From assembly GCA_004293905.1 (NCBI GenBank), contig RDZE01000015.1, forward strand, positions 310,001-374,000: a DNA stretch of 64,000 nucleotides, in the 5' to 3' direction. Shown here piece after piece: positions 42,289-51,953 of this stretch. Numbering within the stretch: position 1 is the stretch's first letter; each line of letters starts with the position of its first letter. The notes beneath the pieces are model-generated. The model did no database searches and was not told the DNA's origin. It worked only from the letters and a program-made list of their open reading frames with translations. The translations under genes and the position numbers were made by a program. This DNA comes from Cytophagales bacterium. Lineage in GTDB: Bacteria; Bacteroidota; Bacteroidia; Cytophagales; Microscillaceae.

Positions 42289-44157
42289 ATGTGTGGGATT
42301 ACGGGTTTTGTTCATTTCGACACGCAAAAAGAAGCCTCATTAGCCTCTCTTAAAAAAATGACCGATAGCATTGCCCATCGTGGTCCTGATGGAGAAGGTT
42401 TTTTCTGCCAAAATAACATTGCATTGGGGCATCGCCGCCTTTCTATCATAGACCTCAATACTGGCGCACAACCCATGCAAAGTGATGAAGGAACAATACA
42501 AGTGGTTTTTAATGGCGAAATATACAACTACATAGAACTCAAAGAAGAACTACGACAGTTGGGGCATTCTTTCAAAACTACCTCTGATACGGAAGTCATC
42601 ATTAAGGCATATCAACAGTGGGGCATTGATTTTCAAAACAAACTCAATGGAATGTGGGCTTTGGCTCTTTGGGATAATCAACAAAAACAACTTATTCTTT
42701 CCATAGACCGTATGGGAGAAAAACCGCTCTACTATACCCTCTACGAGAATACCTTACTTTTTGGCTCAGAAATCAAAACCCTTGAAGCCTTTGGCGTACC
42801 CTTAGCCCTTCATTGGGAGCTTGCCGAACTTTATTTTTCTTTGCTGTATATTCCCGCTCCTTTTTCTTTTTATAAAAACATACACAAACTACAACCCGCA
42901 CATTGTATTATCATTCGACCTTTCGAGAACAATACCATCGTGCAACGCCCTTATTGGCAATTACCTGCCTGCCGCGACAAAGACATGCGCACCGATAAAG
43001 CACAAGTACACCGCGATTTTGAGGCATTGTTTTATGATGCAATCCGAATTCGTATGCGTAGCGATGTGCCTTTTGGGGCTTTTCTTAGTGGAGGTTTAGA
43101 TTCCTCCTCCATAGTAGCCCTCATGAGCGAAATTGTCAATTACCCAATTCAAACTTTTACCATAGGATTTGCCGAAAAAGAATTCGATGAAACGGCTTTA
43201 GCCGCAGAAGTAGCCCAAAAATTCAATACCAACCATCAAGTACAAATAGTAACCCCTACTTCTTTTGACGAGGCACTCCAAAAAATAGCCCATCACTACG
43301 ATGAGCCTTTTGGTGATAGTTCGGCTATCCCGACAGGCTATGTATCTGCATTTGCGCGCAAACACGTAAAAATGGTGCTTACGGGCGATGGAGGTGATGA
43401 GGTGCTTTCGGGCTATACTACCTATCAGGGCGAAAAATTTGCTTCTCAATTTCAAAAACTCCCTCGCATATTCCAAAAAGCCATTCCCAAAGTGGCGAAC
43501 CAAATAGCAAAAATCAACAAAGGCAATCGCATTGGGTACGGTATGCGCCGCGTTCAGAACCTTACTGAAGTTTCGCAACAGCCTTTTATTGACCGATTGG
43601 CTGACAAAGCGGGTTTTTATGGTAAAAAAATAGCCAAAGAACTCACGCAACACCTCCCTACTATTCGTATTGAAGACTATTTACATGATTTTTATAAAGA
43701 TTGCCCTTATGAAGATAATTTTTATAAAATGATGTACTTCAACCTCAAAAACTCATTACCCTATGATATGTTAGTAAAGGTAGACCGCATGAGCATGGCA
43801 CATTCCTTAGAAACTCGCGTTCCGTTTTTAGATTATCGTTTGGTAGAGTTAATGGTGCAAGTGCACAAAAAAGTAAAGATGGAAGGCTATGAGCGCAAAT
43901 CAGTATTGAGAAAAACTGTAGCACGCAAACTCCCACCTAATTTATTAAAGGCAGGCAAAAAAGGTTTTGGCGTTCCACTGCGCGAATGGTTCAAGGATAA
44001 AAGTTTTGAACAACGCTTAGATAGTTTGAAACAAGACTTTGGGTTACACAATCCAAGTATAGAACGCATCATTCGCGAAAATAATACGGGCGAACGCGAC
44101 CATGGCAACCTAATATGGATGCTTTTTATTCTGAAAAAAGCTATAGGAAAGGCTTAG
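42289..44157 (+). CDS. asnB: Asparagine synthase (glutamine-hydrolysing)
   Basis: 622 residues. The N-terminal amidotransferase starts with the nucleophile Cys2 (MCGITGFVHF) and has RGPDGEGFF and FNGEIYNY; the C-terminal synthetase carries the ATP-pyrophosphatase loop AFLSGGLDSSSI (264-275) and LTGDGGDEVLSGYTTY. It amidates aspartate, or, as often in Bacteroidota capsule loci, another carboxylate. The length and the DYRLVELM and KKGFGVPLREWF segments fit AsnB rather than short relatives. Its end overlaps the converging beta-helix gene by 4 bp. Confidence 0.93.
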   Translation: MCGITGFVHFDTQKEASLASLKKMTDSIAHRGPDGEGFFCQNNIALGHRRLSIIDLNTGAQPMQSDEGTIQVVFNGEIYNYIELKEELRQLGHSFKTTSDTEVIIKAYQQWGIDFQNKLNGMWALALWDNQQKQLILSIDRMGEKPLYYTLYENTLLFGSEIKTLEAFGVPLALHWELAELYFSLLYIPAPFSFYKNIHKLQPAHCIIIRPFENNTIVQRPYWQLPACRDKDMRTDKAQVHRDFEALFYDAIRIRMRSDVPFGAFLSGGLDSSSIVALMSEIVNYPIQTFTIGFAEKEFDETALAAEVAQKFNTNHQVQIVTPTSFDEALQKIAHHYDEPFGDSSAIPTGYVSAFARKHVKMVLTGDGGDEVLSGYTTYQGEKFASQFQKLPRIFQKAIPKVANQIAKINKGNRIGYGMRRVQNLTEVSQQPFIDRLADKAGFYGKKIAKELTQHLPTIRIEDYLHDFYKDCPYEDNFYKMMYFNLKNSLPYDMLVKVDRMSMAHSLETRVPFLDYRLVELMVQVHKKVKMEGYERKSVLRKTVARKLPPNLLKAGKKGFGVPLREWFKDKSFEQRLDSLKQDFGLHNPSIERIIRENNTGERDHGNLIWMLFILKKAIGKA

Positions 44158-46364
44158 AATTTCAAGAATCTTTTTTGGAAAATTTGTTTTCCTGATTGTA
44201 CCAGCATTTGATAGTTACCTGCTTTGAGCTGACGCACATCTAAGGAAAATGTATCTGTATGGCTATTTTTTGTACTCTCTATCAATACATTGCCTTGTAA
44301 GTCTACAATCGTTATTTTTAAATTATCCATTGCATGGTTTGTGCTATTGATATAGAGATAATCTGCCGTAGGATTAGGGAATATAACAATATTGAGTTCA
44401 GGATTGGTTTCTAAAACAGTATGAATCATCATTTTGAAGGGCTGTGTACGAATTACCCAATTTTTTTTGCAAGCAAAATCATAACTAACTTCCACCGTTA
44501 CTTCATCACCATTTTTGAGTCTTTTGGTGGTGTATTGTGGTGCAGTAGTTGTTGCTACTAAATTATTATTGATATACCATTGATAGTTATTTGCCTGCAC
44601 AGTACCCTGATTAGTCGTATTTTTAGTCATGGCTTCTAAATGCGTGGCTTCTGCTGAAAAAGTAACCTCTTCCCCTTCTTTAGCTTCTTGATTGTGGTGT
44701 GTACTACAAATCATGGAAACTTGTGGTGTAGGTAGTATATTTTTCTGTATGGTAATAGGTGTAGAGGTTTGTGTGCATCCTCCTGCGGAGTAAGTACGCA
44801 AAGTTACTACATCTCCATTTTGTAAGTTTGTAGTAGTGAAAGTGTTTTGTAAGCCTTTCTGTACAATTTTGCCATTGACTATAAATTCATACTCAATACC
44901 ACCAGCACCACTAAAAGTAGTCGGCTCTTCTTGACAAATGAGCCCTTGAGTAGGGTGCGAAAGAAGGGCAGTAGGAAAAGGGTTCACTTGAAAAGCAAAA
45001 TCACTACCTACCTTCAAACTCACCCCTGAAACAGTTGAGGTAGCCATCAAATAGGCATCAGTCGTATTTTGAAGTGCTTGTTCGGTATTGAGAATAAGCG
45101 CGGAGCCATTGCCTGTTACAGTTGCACTGATAGGTTGGTTGGTGTTTTTATCAAATAGTTGATAATTGACAGCTACTTGTGAAGCCAACAATTTTACTGT
45201 TCCTAATTCGCCTGTGCAAATGGCTTGCCCTGTTTCCATCGTGAGATTGCTTTCTGGCAGATTGGCAGGCAGTATGCTCACTGTTCCGGTATTGCCTAAA
45301 TGGTTAGGTGCATTGTTTTTAAATTGACTGTTGCGTAGTGTGAGCCTTGCGAGCCCTCCTGCCGTCTGTTGCGTATTTTGGATAGCCCCGCCAGAAGCCG
45401 TAGTTACATTTTCTTGGAAAGCGCAATTTTCTACCAATATATCAAATTTTCTTTTGTTGTTACTTCCTCCGTATTGGTTGTGTGTGATATTGAAAATAGC
45501 ACCACCGAAGGCTTCTGCACCTGTATTTTGATTTCCTAAGAATTGTGAATTGCGAATAGTACCACTTGCATTGTCATTAAAAATAGCAGCACCACCAAAT
45601 AAAGAGCTTCCACCAGTAGTACCCAAAGAGGTATTTTGGCTAAATAGGCAGTTTTCTACCACAAAGCCCACTTCAGTATTAGTGTTAGGGTTAAATGCGT
45701 TTTGGAAGTTGAGATAATTATAAATTCCTGCGGCATCTTGTTTGGCTGTATTGCTAATAAATTTGCAATTATTAATCCAAGGAAATGCTGTATTGCTGTT
45801 GAAAATAGCAGCACCCCAATCGGCTTGGTTCTCTCTGAAGGTGCAATTGGCAAATGTAGGAGAGCCATAGTTAGCTACTGCGCCACCTAAGCCACTCCCT
45901 GTGCAATTATAGGCTTTTTCGAAGATGATACCATCTATGAGCGTGTTTCTGCTGAGTGTAGAAACGATAATCAAGATACGATAACTATTGTCAGTACCAA
46001 GATTGGTTGTACCTATATCGCCGCTTAGTATTGTTTTGTTGTCATTGGGATTTCTTTGTGATAGTTGGGTTTCATTGCCCACAAATCCGCCATAGATTTT
46101 TACGCCATTGGTATTGGCTGCCATAAAAAAGTGGGCATCTCTATCATTCGTATTAGTAGGTTTATAAGTACCTGCCGCAATCCATATTTGGTCTTGGTTG
46201 CTTGAGCGGTCTAAAGCATCTTGTAAGGTAGTAGCATTTGCCCAAGAATTACCTGTATTGGTGCTTGCATTGGCTTTCACATAGTAAGTCGTTTGGGCTT
46301 GCAGGTTGGTATAAAAGCCTATATAAGTGATAAATAATAGTACTATGTATATTTTAGTTTTCAT
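44154..46364 (-). CDS. Secreted beta-helix protein with type IX sorting tail
   Basis: 736 residues from the ATG at 46364, which opens a signal peptide (MKTKIYIVLLFITYIGFYTNLQAQ). The longer frame upstream has a non-signal start. Residues 25-380 hold right-handed beta-helix repeats of the polymorphic-outer-membrane type (VENCLFSQNT, IRNSQFLGNQN, VENCAFQENV, RNSQFKNN). From about 490 to 650 are Ig- or PKD-like domains. The last 75 residues are a type IX secretion sorting domain: VIFPNPTADYLYINS, IVDLQGNVLIES, and LKAGNYQMLVQSG ending in a basic KRFLKF. It should be exported and anchored outside. It is probably an adhesin or surface protein. Confidence 0.88.
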   Translation of the reverse strand: MKTKIYIVLLFITYIGFYTNLQAQTTYYVKANASTNTGNSWANATTLQDALDRSSNQDQIWIAAGTYKPTNTNDRDAHFFMAANTNGVKIYGGFVGNETQLSQRNPNDNKTILSGDIGTTNLGTDNSYRILIIVSTLSRNTLIDGIIFEKAYNCTGSGLGGAVANYGSPTFANCTFRENQADWGAAIFNSNTAFPWINNCKFISNTAKQDAAGIYNYLNFQNAFNPNTNTEVGFVVENCLFSQNTSLGTTGGSSLFGGAAIFNDNASGTIRNSQFLGNQNTGAEAFGGAIFNITHNQYGGSNNKRKFDILVENCAFQENVTTASGGAIQNTQQTAGGLARLTLRNSQFKNNAPNHLGNTGTVSILPANLPESNLTMETGQAICTGELGTVKLLASQVAVNYQLFDKNTNQPISATVTGNGSALILNTEQALQNTTDAYLMATSTVSGVSLKVGSDFAFQVNPFPTALLSHPTQGLICQEEPTTFSGAGGIEYEFIVNGKIVQKGLQNTFTTTNLQNGDVVTLRTYSAGGCTQTSTPITIQKNILPTPQVSMICSTHHNQEAKEGEEVTFSAEATHLEAMTKNTTNQGTVQANNYQWYINNNLVATTTAPQYTTKRLKNGDEVTVEVSYDFACKKNWVIRTQPFKMMIHTVLETNPELNIVIFPNPTADYLYINSTNHAMDNLKITIVDLQGNVLIESTKNSHTDTFSLDVRQLKAGNYQMLVQSGKQIFQKRFLKF

Positions 46365-46538
46365 TTTTATGTTTTTTGAAATAAAACTTACATCTATTTT
46401 GTACGCTTGCTGGCTATATCTAAAACTTTTTGTTAACCGTTTTTTGATATTTTTGCACAAATTTAGTTGTTTTATATAAAATAATCAAAAATCATACCCT
46501 TTTTATTATAAAAATAAACTTACATAGACAGATAGGGC

Positions 46539-46566
46539 AAAAAAAAGAGCTGCTTGTGTGCAGCTC
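46539..46566 (-). terminator. Terminator of the 52-residue gene
   Basis: On the reverse strand, GAGCTGC and GCAGCTC pair around six bases and run into eight T residues. It lies 27 bp downstream of the small gene's stop. Confidence 0.82.
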
Positions 46567-46592
46567 GGTATCTTTGGAGATTTAGTAAAAAA

Positions 46593-46751
46593 TTAGGCGT
46601 TGAGGCTTTTTTTCAAATCAGAAATTTTGCTTTGTATTTCTTTGATTTTGGCTTCATCTCTTTCTCCGCCATTTGATTTTTTTCTTTTTTTCCACTCGTT
46701 TGATAACTCAGTTTTGTATTGATTGAGTTGTTCTAATATCTCTTTTTTCAC
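46593..46751 (-). CDS. Small coiled-coil protein, GTG start
   Basis: 52 residues, from GTG at 46751 to TAA at 46593-46595. It reads MKKEILEQLNQYKTELSNEW, then a basic KKRKKSNGGERDE turn, then a second helix with KIKEIQSKISDLKKSL: two helices of opposite ends that could form a hairpin. A strong reverse-strand terminator directly follows, and the coding pattern is clean, so it is probably a real gene. Function is unknown. A similar arrangement of tiny helical proteins is common in Bacteroidota. Confidence 0.68.
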   Translation of the reverse strand: MKKEILEQLNQYKTELSNEWKKRKKSNGGERDEAKIKEIQSKISDLKKSLNA

Positions 46752-46838
46752 GGCACTAATGTATTTTGATGATTGATATTACAAAATTAGGGTGCAAAGT
46801 TACGATTTTTTTTGGTAGAAACAATTTTTGCTCTTTTT

Positions 46839-47294
46839 TTATTTTGGAAGCACTTCTCCAGTAAGGGTTAGTTTTTCTTCTTTGTTAGTGGCATTAGAGA
46901 ATACAATAATTACCTTTTTTTGTGCGCCCATTTGATTGGCATTTTCACCAGAGCTATAAATCACTTCTATCATGCCTGTTTCGTTGGGGGCTATGGGTTT
47001 GCGATCCCATTGGGTAGCTGTACAGCCGCAACTGGTTTGCACATCGAAAATAATGAGTGGCAGTTTGCCTGTATTTTTGAAATAAAAAGTTGTTTTTATT
47101 TGCTCTCCATGTTTTATTTGTCCAAATTGCATATCTCTTTCCACGAAGCTAATTTCGGGTTGGGTAGCTTCAGGATTAAGGTTCAATTGTGTGGCAGGAT
47201 TGGTTGTTTGGAGGGAGCTTGTCAGTGTTTGAGCAGACGCAATGGTAATGCTTAATAGTAGCATTAGCAAAGAAAATAAGAACTTTTTCATCAT
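46839..47294 (-). CDS. Exported DUF1573 protein
   Basis: 151 residues with a signal peptide (MKKFLFSLLMLLLSITIASA). Residues 45-150 form an immunoglobulin-like DUF1573 domain: ISFVERDMQFGQIKHGEQIKTTFYFKNTGKLPLII, then QTSCGCTATQWDRKPIAPNETGMIEV, the SCGCT motif being characteristic. Function of this domain is not known; it occurs in many Bacteroidota surface proteins. A perfect -7 element (TATCTTTG, 47316-47323) sits just upstream. Start M1 or M2 cannot be settled. Confidence 0.88.
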   Translation of the reverse strand: MMKKFLFSLLMLLLSITIASAQTLTSSLQTTNPATQLNLNPEATQPEISFVERDMQFGQIKHGEQIKTTFYFKNTGKLPLIIFDVQTSCGCTATQWDRKPIAPNETGMIEVIYSSGENANQMGAQKKVIIVFSNATNKEEKLTLTGEVLPK

Positions 47295-47315
47295 TTTGAT
47301 AGCTTTTTAGAGTCG

Positions 47316-47323
47316 CAAAGATA
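47316..47323 (-). promoter_or_regulatory. TAnnTTTG -7 element of the DUF1573 gene
   Basis: Read on the reverse strand as TATCTTTG, this ends 22 bp before the start codon and matches the consensus at all defined bases. It lies in the 30-bp gap to the divergent gene at 47325. Confidence 0.5.
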
Positions 47324-47324
47324 T

Positions 47325-48587
47325 ATGATTTTATTGGGTATTCATGCTTTTTTCTTAAGCATTTTGATAGCTTTTTTGAAAAAACGCTATGAAAATACTC
47401 CTTTGGGTAGTTATTGGTATTATTTTGTGTTTCTAAAAATAATAGCTGGATTGGGTGTTGGTCTGTTGTATTTACATGCCTATCATCGCGGCGGCGATAC
47501 TTGGCTTTACTACGAACAAGGTAGTTTGTTGGCAGATGTTATCTACAAATCGCCTCTCTTATACACTCAAATAGTTTGTTTTGATACTTATAGCCCCGAT
47601 GTAATGCTTCCTTGGGAGCAACCCCGTGCGCTTTTTTTTGTGAAATTAGTAAGCCTTTTCAACCTCTTAACACAAAACAACTATTGGCTTATGAGCATTT
47701 ATTTTTCTCTGTTTAGTGCTTGGGCTATGTGGTATTTTGCGAACAATTGGGCACTCTTATTTCCTACGCACAAAATGGTGATTGTAGCGAGTTTTTTGGC
47801 GATTCCTTCTGTGATAGTTTGGAGTTCGGGTTTGCAAAAAGAGAGTTTGGCATGGACATTCATTGGCTTTTGGGGGGCGTATAGTTTGCGCTATGCAAGT
47901 AATAAAAGCAATATATATACTCTTTTTGGTGTAAGCCTTGTCTGTAGTTATGGACTTTGGGTCTTAAAATTTTATTACCTCATTGGTATCCTATTTTTTA
48001 TATTCGTTTTTTTTGTGTTACTATATGGACAAAAAGCCACCTTACAAATACGTATTTTAATGTTTTTTGTGCTTTTAAGCGCATTAGTTGTTGAAGTATT
48101 TTGGTTGCGTTTTCATACTGGTTGGATATATGCAATCATAGACAATCACAACAGCAGTTATCATTTTTCTTTGCCTAATACTGCCATTCAATACTATAAA
48201 TACACCCCTTATGGTTTTTATGCCCTACACCCACACTACTCCAGTTGGTTGCCCAATATCCCATTGGCATTGTTTTCGGGTTTATTTCGCCCACTGCCCT
48301 ACGAAGCCTACGGCACATTAGCCCTGTTAGCAAGCCTTGAAAACACACTGCTTATTTGTTATTTTGTCTTTTGGATTTTTTTTGCAAAAAAACACGTTTA
48401 TCATTTTCCCTTGCAGTTCAGTTTATTAGCCTATTGCTTACTTTTGGCTACAGTACTTGCTTTGGCTTCCCCTAACTATGGTAGTTTGGTTCGGTACAAA
48501 ATAGTATGGCTTCCATTGGCTTGGTACGGTCTTTTGAGTAGTAGTTCGATATATTTTTTCAAAAAGAGTTGCAAATACAGAGATTAA
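47325..48587 (+). CDS. Polytopic membrane protein of unknown function (polymerase/glycosyltransferase-like)
   Basis: 420 residues with about ten membrane helices and a larger periplasmic loop near HRGGDTWLYYEQG (45-57) and SPDVMLPWEQPRALFF. The topology and AIPSVIVWSSGLQKESLAWTFIGFWGAYSLRY segment look like Wzy-type or other polyprenyl-dependent glycan enzymes, in which WSSGLxKE is a recurring motif in Bacteroidota. A firm name is not possible. It is divergent from the DUF1573 gene by 30 bp and 64 bp before divIVA-like gene in the same direction. Confidence 0.68.
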   Translation: MILLGIHAFFLSILIAFLKKRYENTPLGSYWYYFVFLKIIAGLGVGLLYLHAYHRGGDTWLYYEQGSLLADVIYKSPLLYTQIVCFDTYSPDVMLPWEQPRALFFVKLVSLFNLLTQNNYWLMSIYFSLFSAWAMWYFANNWALLFPTHKMVIVASFLAIPSVIVWSSGLQKESLAWTFIGFWGAYSLRYASNKSNIYTLFGVSLVCSYGLWVLKFYYLIGILFFIFVFFVLLYGQKATLQIRILMFFVLLSALVVEVFWLRFHTGWIYAIIDNHNSSYHFSLPNTAIQYYKYTPYGFYALHPHYSSWLPNIPLALFSGLFRPLPYEAYGTLALLASLENTLLICYFVFWIFFAKKHVYHFPLQFSLLAYCLLLATVLALASPNYGSLVRYKIVWLPLAWYGLLSSSSIYFFKKSCKYRD

Positions 48588-48651
48588 TTCTTAATTTCGT
48601 ACCAACATATACAAACAATTTTATTTTATCAATTAGGTAAAAGAAGGACTT

Positions 48652-49341
48652 ATGAAAATTTCACCTGTAGAAATCAAACAAAAAACATTCAAAAAGAAAT
48701 CTTTTGGAAGTGGTTATGACATAGACGAAGTAAGCGGTTTCTTGGTTTTTTTGGCTCAAGAATGGGATAAAATCACTGATGAAAACAGAGAATATAAAAT
48801 AAAAGTAGAATTCTTAGAGAAAGAAATCGCAAAACTCAAAGAAGTGGAAACCTCTTTGTTCAAGACTTTAAAAACGGCAGAAGACACAAGCGCGAACATG
48901 GTGGAACAAGCAAGACGCAATGCAGAACTTAAAATGAGAGATGCGCAAATGAAGTCTGATGCTATTATGAATGATTCACGCAACCAAGCCAAAAATATAG
49001 TACAAAAAGCCCATCTTAAAGCACAACAAATATTGAAAGATGTGGTAGATGAAATCAAAGAAAAAGAAAGAGAATACCATCTATTAGATAACTACCGCGA
49101 TAGCTTGTTGGTCAATATCAAAACTTTTATCAAAGAAATGTTGGAAAAGGTGGAGAAAATAGAAGACAAAAACGCCCGCGATATGATTGCTAATAAAGTG
49201 CAAGAAGCCAAAGGATTGGTGCATGACAAAGCCGAAGCAATTATTCAAGAAGAAAATAACAGCACAGTACTCATCAATAGCAGCGAAGAAAATAATACTT
49301 CCAATAATAACAACTCTTTTTTTGATACCTTAGAAAACTAA
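48652..49341 (+). CDS. DivIVA-domain coiled-coil protein
   Basis: 229 residues. The start ISPVEIKQKTFKKKSFGSGYDIDEVSGFL (3-31) fits the DivIVA N-terminus, which binds membranes at poles and division sites; a long coiled coil (about 34-170) and a Ser/Asn-rich tail follow. Such proteins steer division and growth zones. The usual DivIVA length is about 160-230. Its last base is shared with the folB start, so the two are coupled. Confidence 0.85.
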   Translation: MKISPVEIKQKTFKKKSFGSGYDIDEVSGFLVFLAQEWDKITDENREYKIKVEFLEKEIAKLKEVETSLFKTLKTAEDTSANMVEQARRNAELKMRDAQMKSDAIMNDSRNQAKNIVQKAHLKAQQILKDVVDEIKEKEREYHLLDNYRDSLLVNIKTFIKEMLEKVEKIEDKNARDMIANKVQEAKGLVHDKAEAIIQEENNSTVLINSSEENNTSNNNNSFFDTLEN

Positions 49342-49703
49342 TGCAAAAAGGCACTATAGAACTTATTGGTGTTGATTTTTTTGCTTATCATGGCGTAGGA
49401 GCTGCCGAACAACAAGTAGGGAATAGGTATACTTTAGACCTGAAACTAAGCGCAGATTTGTTGAAAGCCTGTCAAACCGACAATGTTCAACATACCATAG
49501 ATTATGCTGAAGTATACCAACTATTAGCGCAAGAAATGAAAACACCTTCACATTTATTGGAGCACTTGGCGTACAAAATGGTGCAAATACTCAAAAAAAC
49601 ATATCCTCAAATCTCCTATATCTATTTAAAAGTTAGCAAACACAATCCTCCTATAGGTTCACTTGCCGCCAAAACTGCTTTTGTATGGGAAGAATCTTGG
49701 TAA
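49341..49703 (+). CDS. folB: Dihydroneopterin aldolase
   Basis: 120 residues, normal for FolB, which splits dihydroneopterin to 6-hydroxymethyl-dihydropterin in folate synthesis. Seen: IELIGVDFFAYHGVGAAEQQVGNRYTLDL (4-32) with the YHGV motif and its catalytic-site Tyr and Glu, HTIDYAEVYQLL, SHLLEHLAYKM and a closing LKVSKHNPPIGSLAAKTAFVWEESW with the conserved Lys. It starts on the last base of the DivIVA-like gene. It converges on porZ with a 4-bp gap. Confidence 0.94.
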   Translation: MQKGTIELIGVDFFAYHGVGAAEQQVGNRYTLDLKLSADLLKACQTDNVQHTIDYAEVYQLLAQEMKTPSHLLEHLAYKMVQILKKTYPQISYIYLKVSKHNPPIGSLAAKTAFVWEESW

Positions 49704-49707
49704 GTGT

Positions 49708-51930
49708 TTATTCTACCACAGCTATTTTAGTACAAAGCCACTCCGAGCCATCAGTTTTGATGGTAAAAACCAAATAAATACCCGTAGGCACTCTTCGCCC
49801 CTCTTGGTCTTGCATTTCCCAAACAGCAGTACCCCCATTTGCCTTTGTGTTATAAATTAATTGACCACTGATAGTCGTAATTTTAACGTTTGCATTCTCG
49901 GCTAATCCCGAAACGGAAACATAATTATGAAATTGTTGTGAAGCAGGGTTCGGAAATGCGAGCACATTGCTATAGCTTTCCGTAGCCTCAGTTGCTGTTC
50001 CTCTGTATGAAATCACTCCTTGAGTGGTTGCTATGAAAACTTCTCCCGAAATAGGCATTACACTGATACTCAATACACTATCGGAGGGCAGAGGGCTATT
50101 ATCGGTATTAAAATACTCAAGCAGATTTTCGCCTTCGGCATCAAAAAGCCAAACACCACTATTGGTGCCTATCCATTTACGGTCGCCACCATCTACAGCT
50201 ATAGTATTGATGGTTTCTTCTCTCAAAAGTGGTCTGTTTTCATAAATAGGGCGGCTGACAGTAAAACCTGTTGTAAAAATGCGGCTCGTATTGCTGACAG
50301 TAGCTATTCCTTTAGCAGTTCCTATCCAAATAATACCTGCTTTGTCTTGTACCAAACAAGTAGGTATGGCAGGAAGATTGCCATTTTCGGGGCTACTGCT
50401 CAGCGTTCTACTATTTTTGGTGTCCGTAATCCAAATACCTCCACCTTGTGAGGGGTTGAGCAACATCCATTTTTGTTCGCTATTGGCATCTATGATTAAT
50501 TTCGTAGGAAAATTAGCAGCAGTACTGATAGGCGAAAAACTTTGCCAAGTGCCGTCTGTGCGTCTTTGGTGCAAAACTGCCCCCACAGAATTGGGATTCA
50601 GTAGCCATAAGCTGCCTTTATTGTCAAATGCAAAATCTGTAACACGTGTTTCTGTAAGTGTAGCACGTAATGGACTATTGGCACTATTCCAATTTTCCCA
50701 TGTAGTATTGTCTTTCTGAATCCATAATCCTGATTGAAAAGAAGCCACATAAATTTGTTGGTTGTATTTTTTAGCCACCATCAAATCCTTGAAATTTGTC
50801 ATTTGTAGGTTTTTCCAAGTGCCTTTTTCAAAAATAGCCAACCCCTCTGCTTTGTTCATTGCAACGCCCGAGGCAGGTACATACCCTCCTTCACAACTAT
50901 AGATTTGTTGGTCTTGGGCGTGTAAATATTGACTATAGGCAGGGTAAATGCCATTGGGCACAAATGTATTCTGTGCATTGATAAGTCCATTTTTACCATC
51001 AGCAACCCAAATACTTCCTTTTGTATCTACTTGAAGGTCTTGGATTTGGGCATATAACCCATTTTGAATCGTAGGGAGTACAGTTCCATTGGCTTGAATA
51101 GGAATGATGCTGTTCGTAGTTGCCGCATAACAAGTTTGTTCATGCGTAGTCATTGCCTTGATAGGTAATGCAGAAGCCCACACAAGTTGCCAATTTCCTT
51201 GATGAGCATACTTGTAAATACCTTGATTTGCGACTGCTACCCATATTTCTTGGTTAAAACTAACCATTGCAGTAATATTTCCAGTGGGAAGTCCTGCATT
51301 GATAGGAAAAAACTGCCAATTGTTATAGTCTTTCAGGTTGTTTTGGGCTGCCAAACTCCCCCTTTGCACTCCTTGACTGCTCAATGCAAACAAACTATCG
51401 CGCGATACGCATAAGCCTAATATAGACACAGAAGCACCATTTTTGCCTATGTTTTGATAGGTTTCGCGAAGGGTGTTTTTAGTCATGTCTAAAACTGCTA
51501 TGCCAAACCCCGCTCCTATGTAGGTCTGATTTTGGTAAGCAACTGCCTCGTAGAGTTCTTTTTTAAGCAAAGAAGTAGCCTCTTTGATGGCATTTAGGCT
51601 ACTAATCTTCTGATTTTGGAGTATGTCTATGCTTCCGTCTTTGTAGGCAAAAACGGTTTTTTGGGTAGCAAAATGATGAAATACTTCACTGGTTTGGGTA
51701 CTGCTTAAGCCTTGTATTTTGCTGAGTGTTACCAAGTTGGCATCTGCAAAATAACGCACAAAACAGCCGTTTTCAGTGATGGCATAGATAGCTTCAGGGC
51801 TAATAGTGATTTTCTTTGCATTTTGGTAAGAGGCATGCATACGCCAAGTGCCTACGGCTATTTCTTGAGCCGATGCAAACAAATACGTAAATATGATACA
51901 AACAAAAGAAAAGAAGATTTTTTTTTTCAT
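49708..51930 (-). CDS. porZ: PorZ-like propeller protein (type IX secretion, surface attachment)
   Basis: 740 residues from the ATG at 51930, with a signal peptide (MKKKIFFSFVCIIFTYLFASAQ). The start EIAVGTWRMHASYQNAKKITISPEAIYAITENG corresponds well to PorZ, which has two seven-bladed beta-propellers and a type IX sorting tail and helps attach cargo proteins to anionic lipopolysaccharide. Propeller blades of the two-component-regulator type show as IWIGTAKGIATVS and RKWIGTNSGVWLFDAEG. The C-terminus VLAFPNPASQQFHNYVSVSG and RVPTGIYLVFTI is the sorting domain. A -7 element lies just upstream. Related propeller proteins exist, so the name is a family call. Confidence 0.8.
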   Translation of the reverse strand: MKKKIFFSFVCIIFTYLFASAQEIAVGTWRMHASYQNAKKITISPEAIYAITENGCFVRYFADANLVTLSKIQGLSSTQTSEVFHHFATQKTVFAYKDGSIDILQNQKISSLNAIKEATSLLKKELYEAVAYQNQTYIGAGFGIAVLDMTKNTLRETYQNIGKNGASVSILGLCVSRDSLFALSSQGVQRGSLAAQNNLKDYNNWQFFPINAGLPTGNITAMVSFNQEIWVAVANQGIYKYAHQGNWQLVWASALPIKAMTTHEQTCYAATTNSIIPIQANGTVLPTIQNGLYAQIQDLQVDTKGSIWVADGKNGLINAQNTFVPNGIYPAYSQYLHAQDQQIYSCEGGYVPASGVAMNKAEGLAIFEKGTWKNLQMTNFKDLMVAKKYNQQIYVASFQSGLWIQKDNTTWENWNSANSPLRATLTETRVTDFAFDNKGSLWLLNPNSVGAVLHQRRTDGTWQSFSPISTAANFPTKLIIDANSEQKWMLLNPSQGGGIWITDTKNSRTLSSSPENGNLPAIPTCLVQDKAGIIWIGTAKGIATVSNTSRIFTTGFTVSRPIYENRPLLREETINTIAVDGGDRKWIGTNSGVWLFDAEGENLLEYFNTDNSPLPSDSVLSISVMPISGEVFIATTQGVISYRGTATEATESYSNVLAFPNPASQQFHNYVSVSGLAENANVKITTISGQLIYNTKANGGTAVWEMQDQEGRRVPTGIYLVFTIKTDGSEWLCTKIAVVE

Positions 51931-51938
51931 TGACAGTG

Positions 51939-51946
51939 CAAAGATA
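51939..51946 (-). promoter_or_regulatory. TAnnTTTG -7 element of porZ
   Basis: TATCTTTG on the reverse strand, 8 bp before the porZ start codon and inside the 23-bp gap to the STAS-like gene. It is a perfect -7 match, though the leader would be almost absent. Confidence 0.4.
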
Positions 51947-51953
51947 GTCAAAA

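Noticed and set aside
46365-46460. N-terminal extension of the beta-helix gene
   Set aside because: The signal peptide starts at 46364; the extension would bury it.
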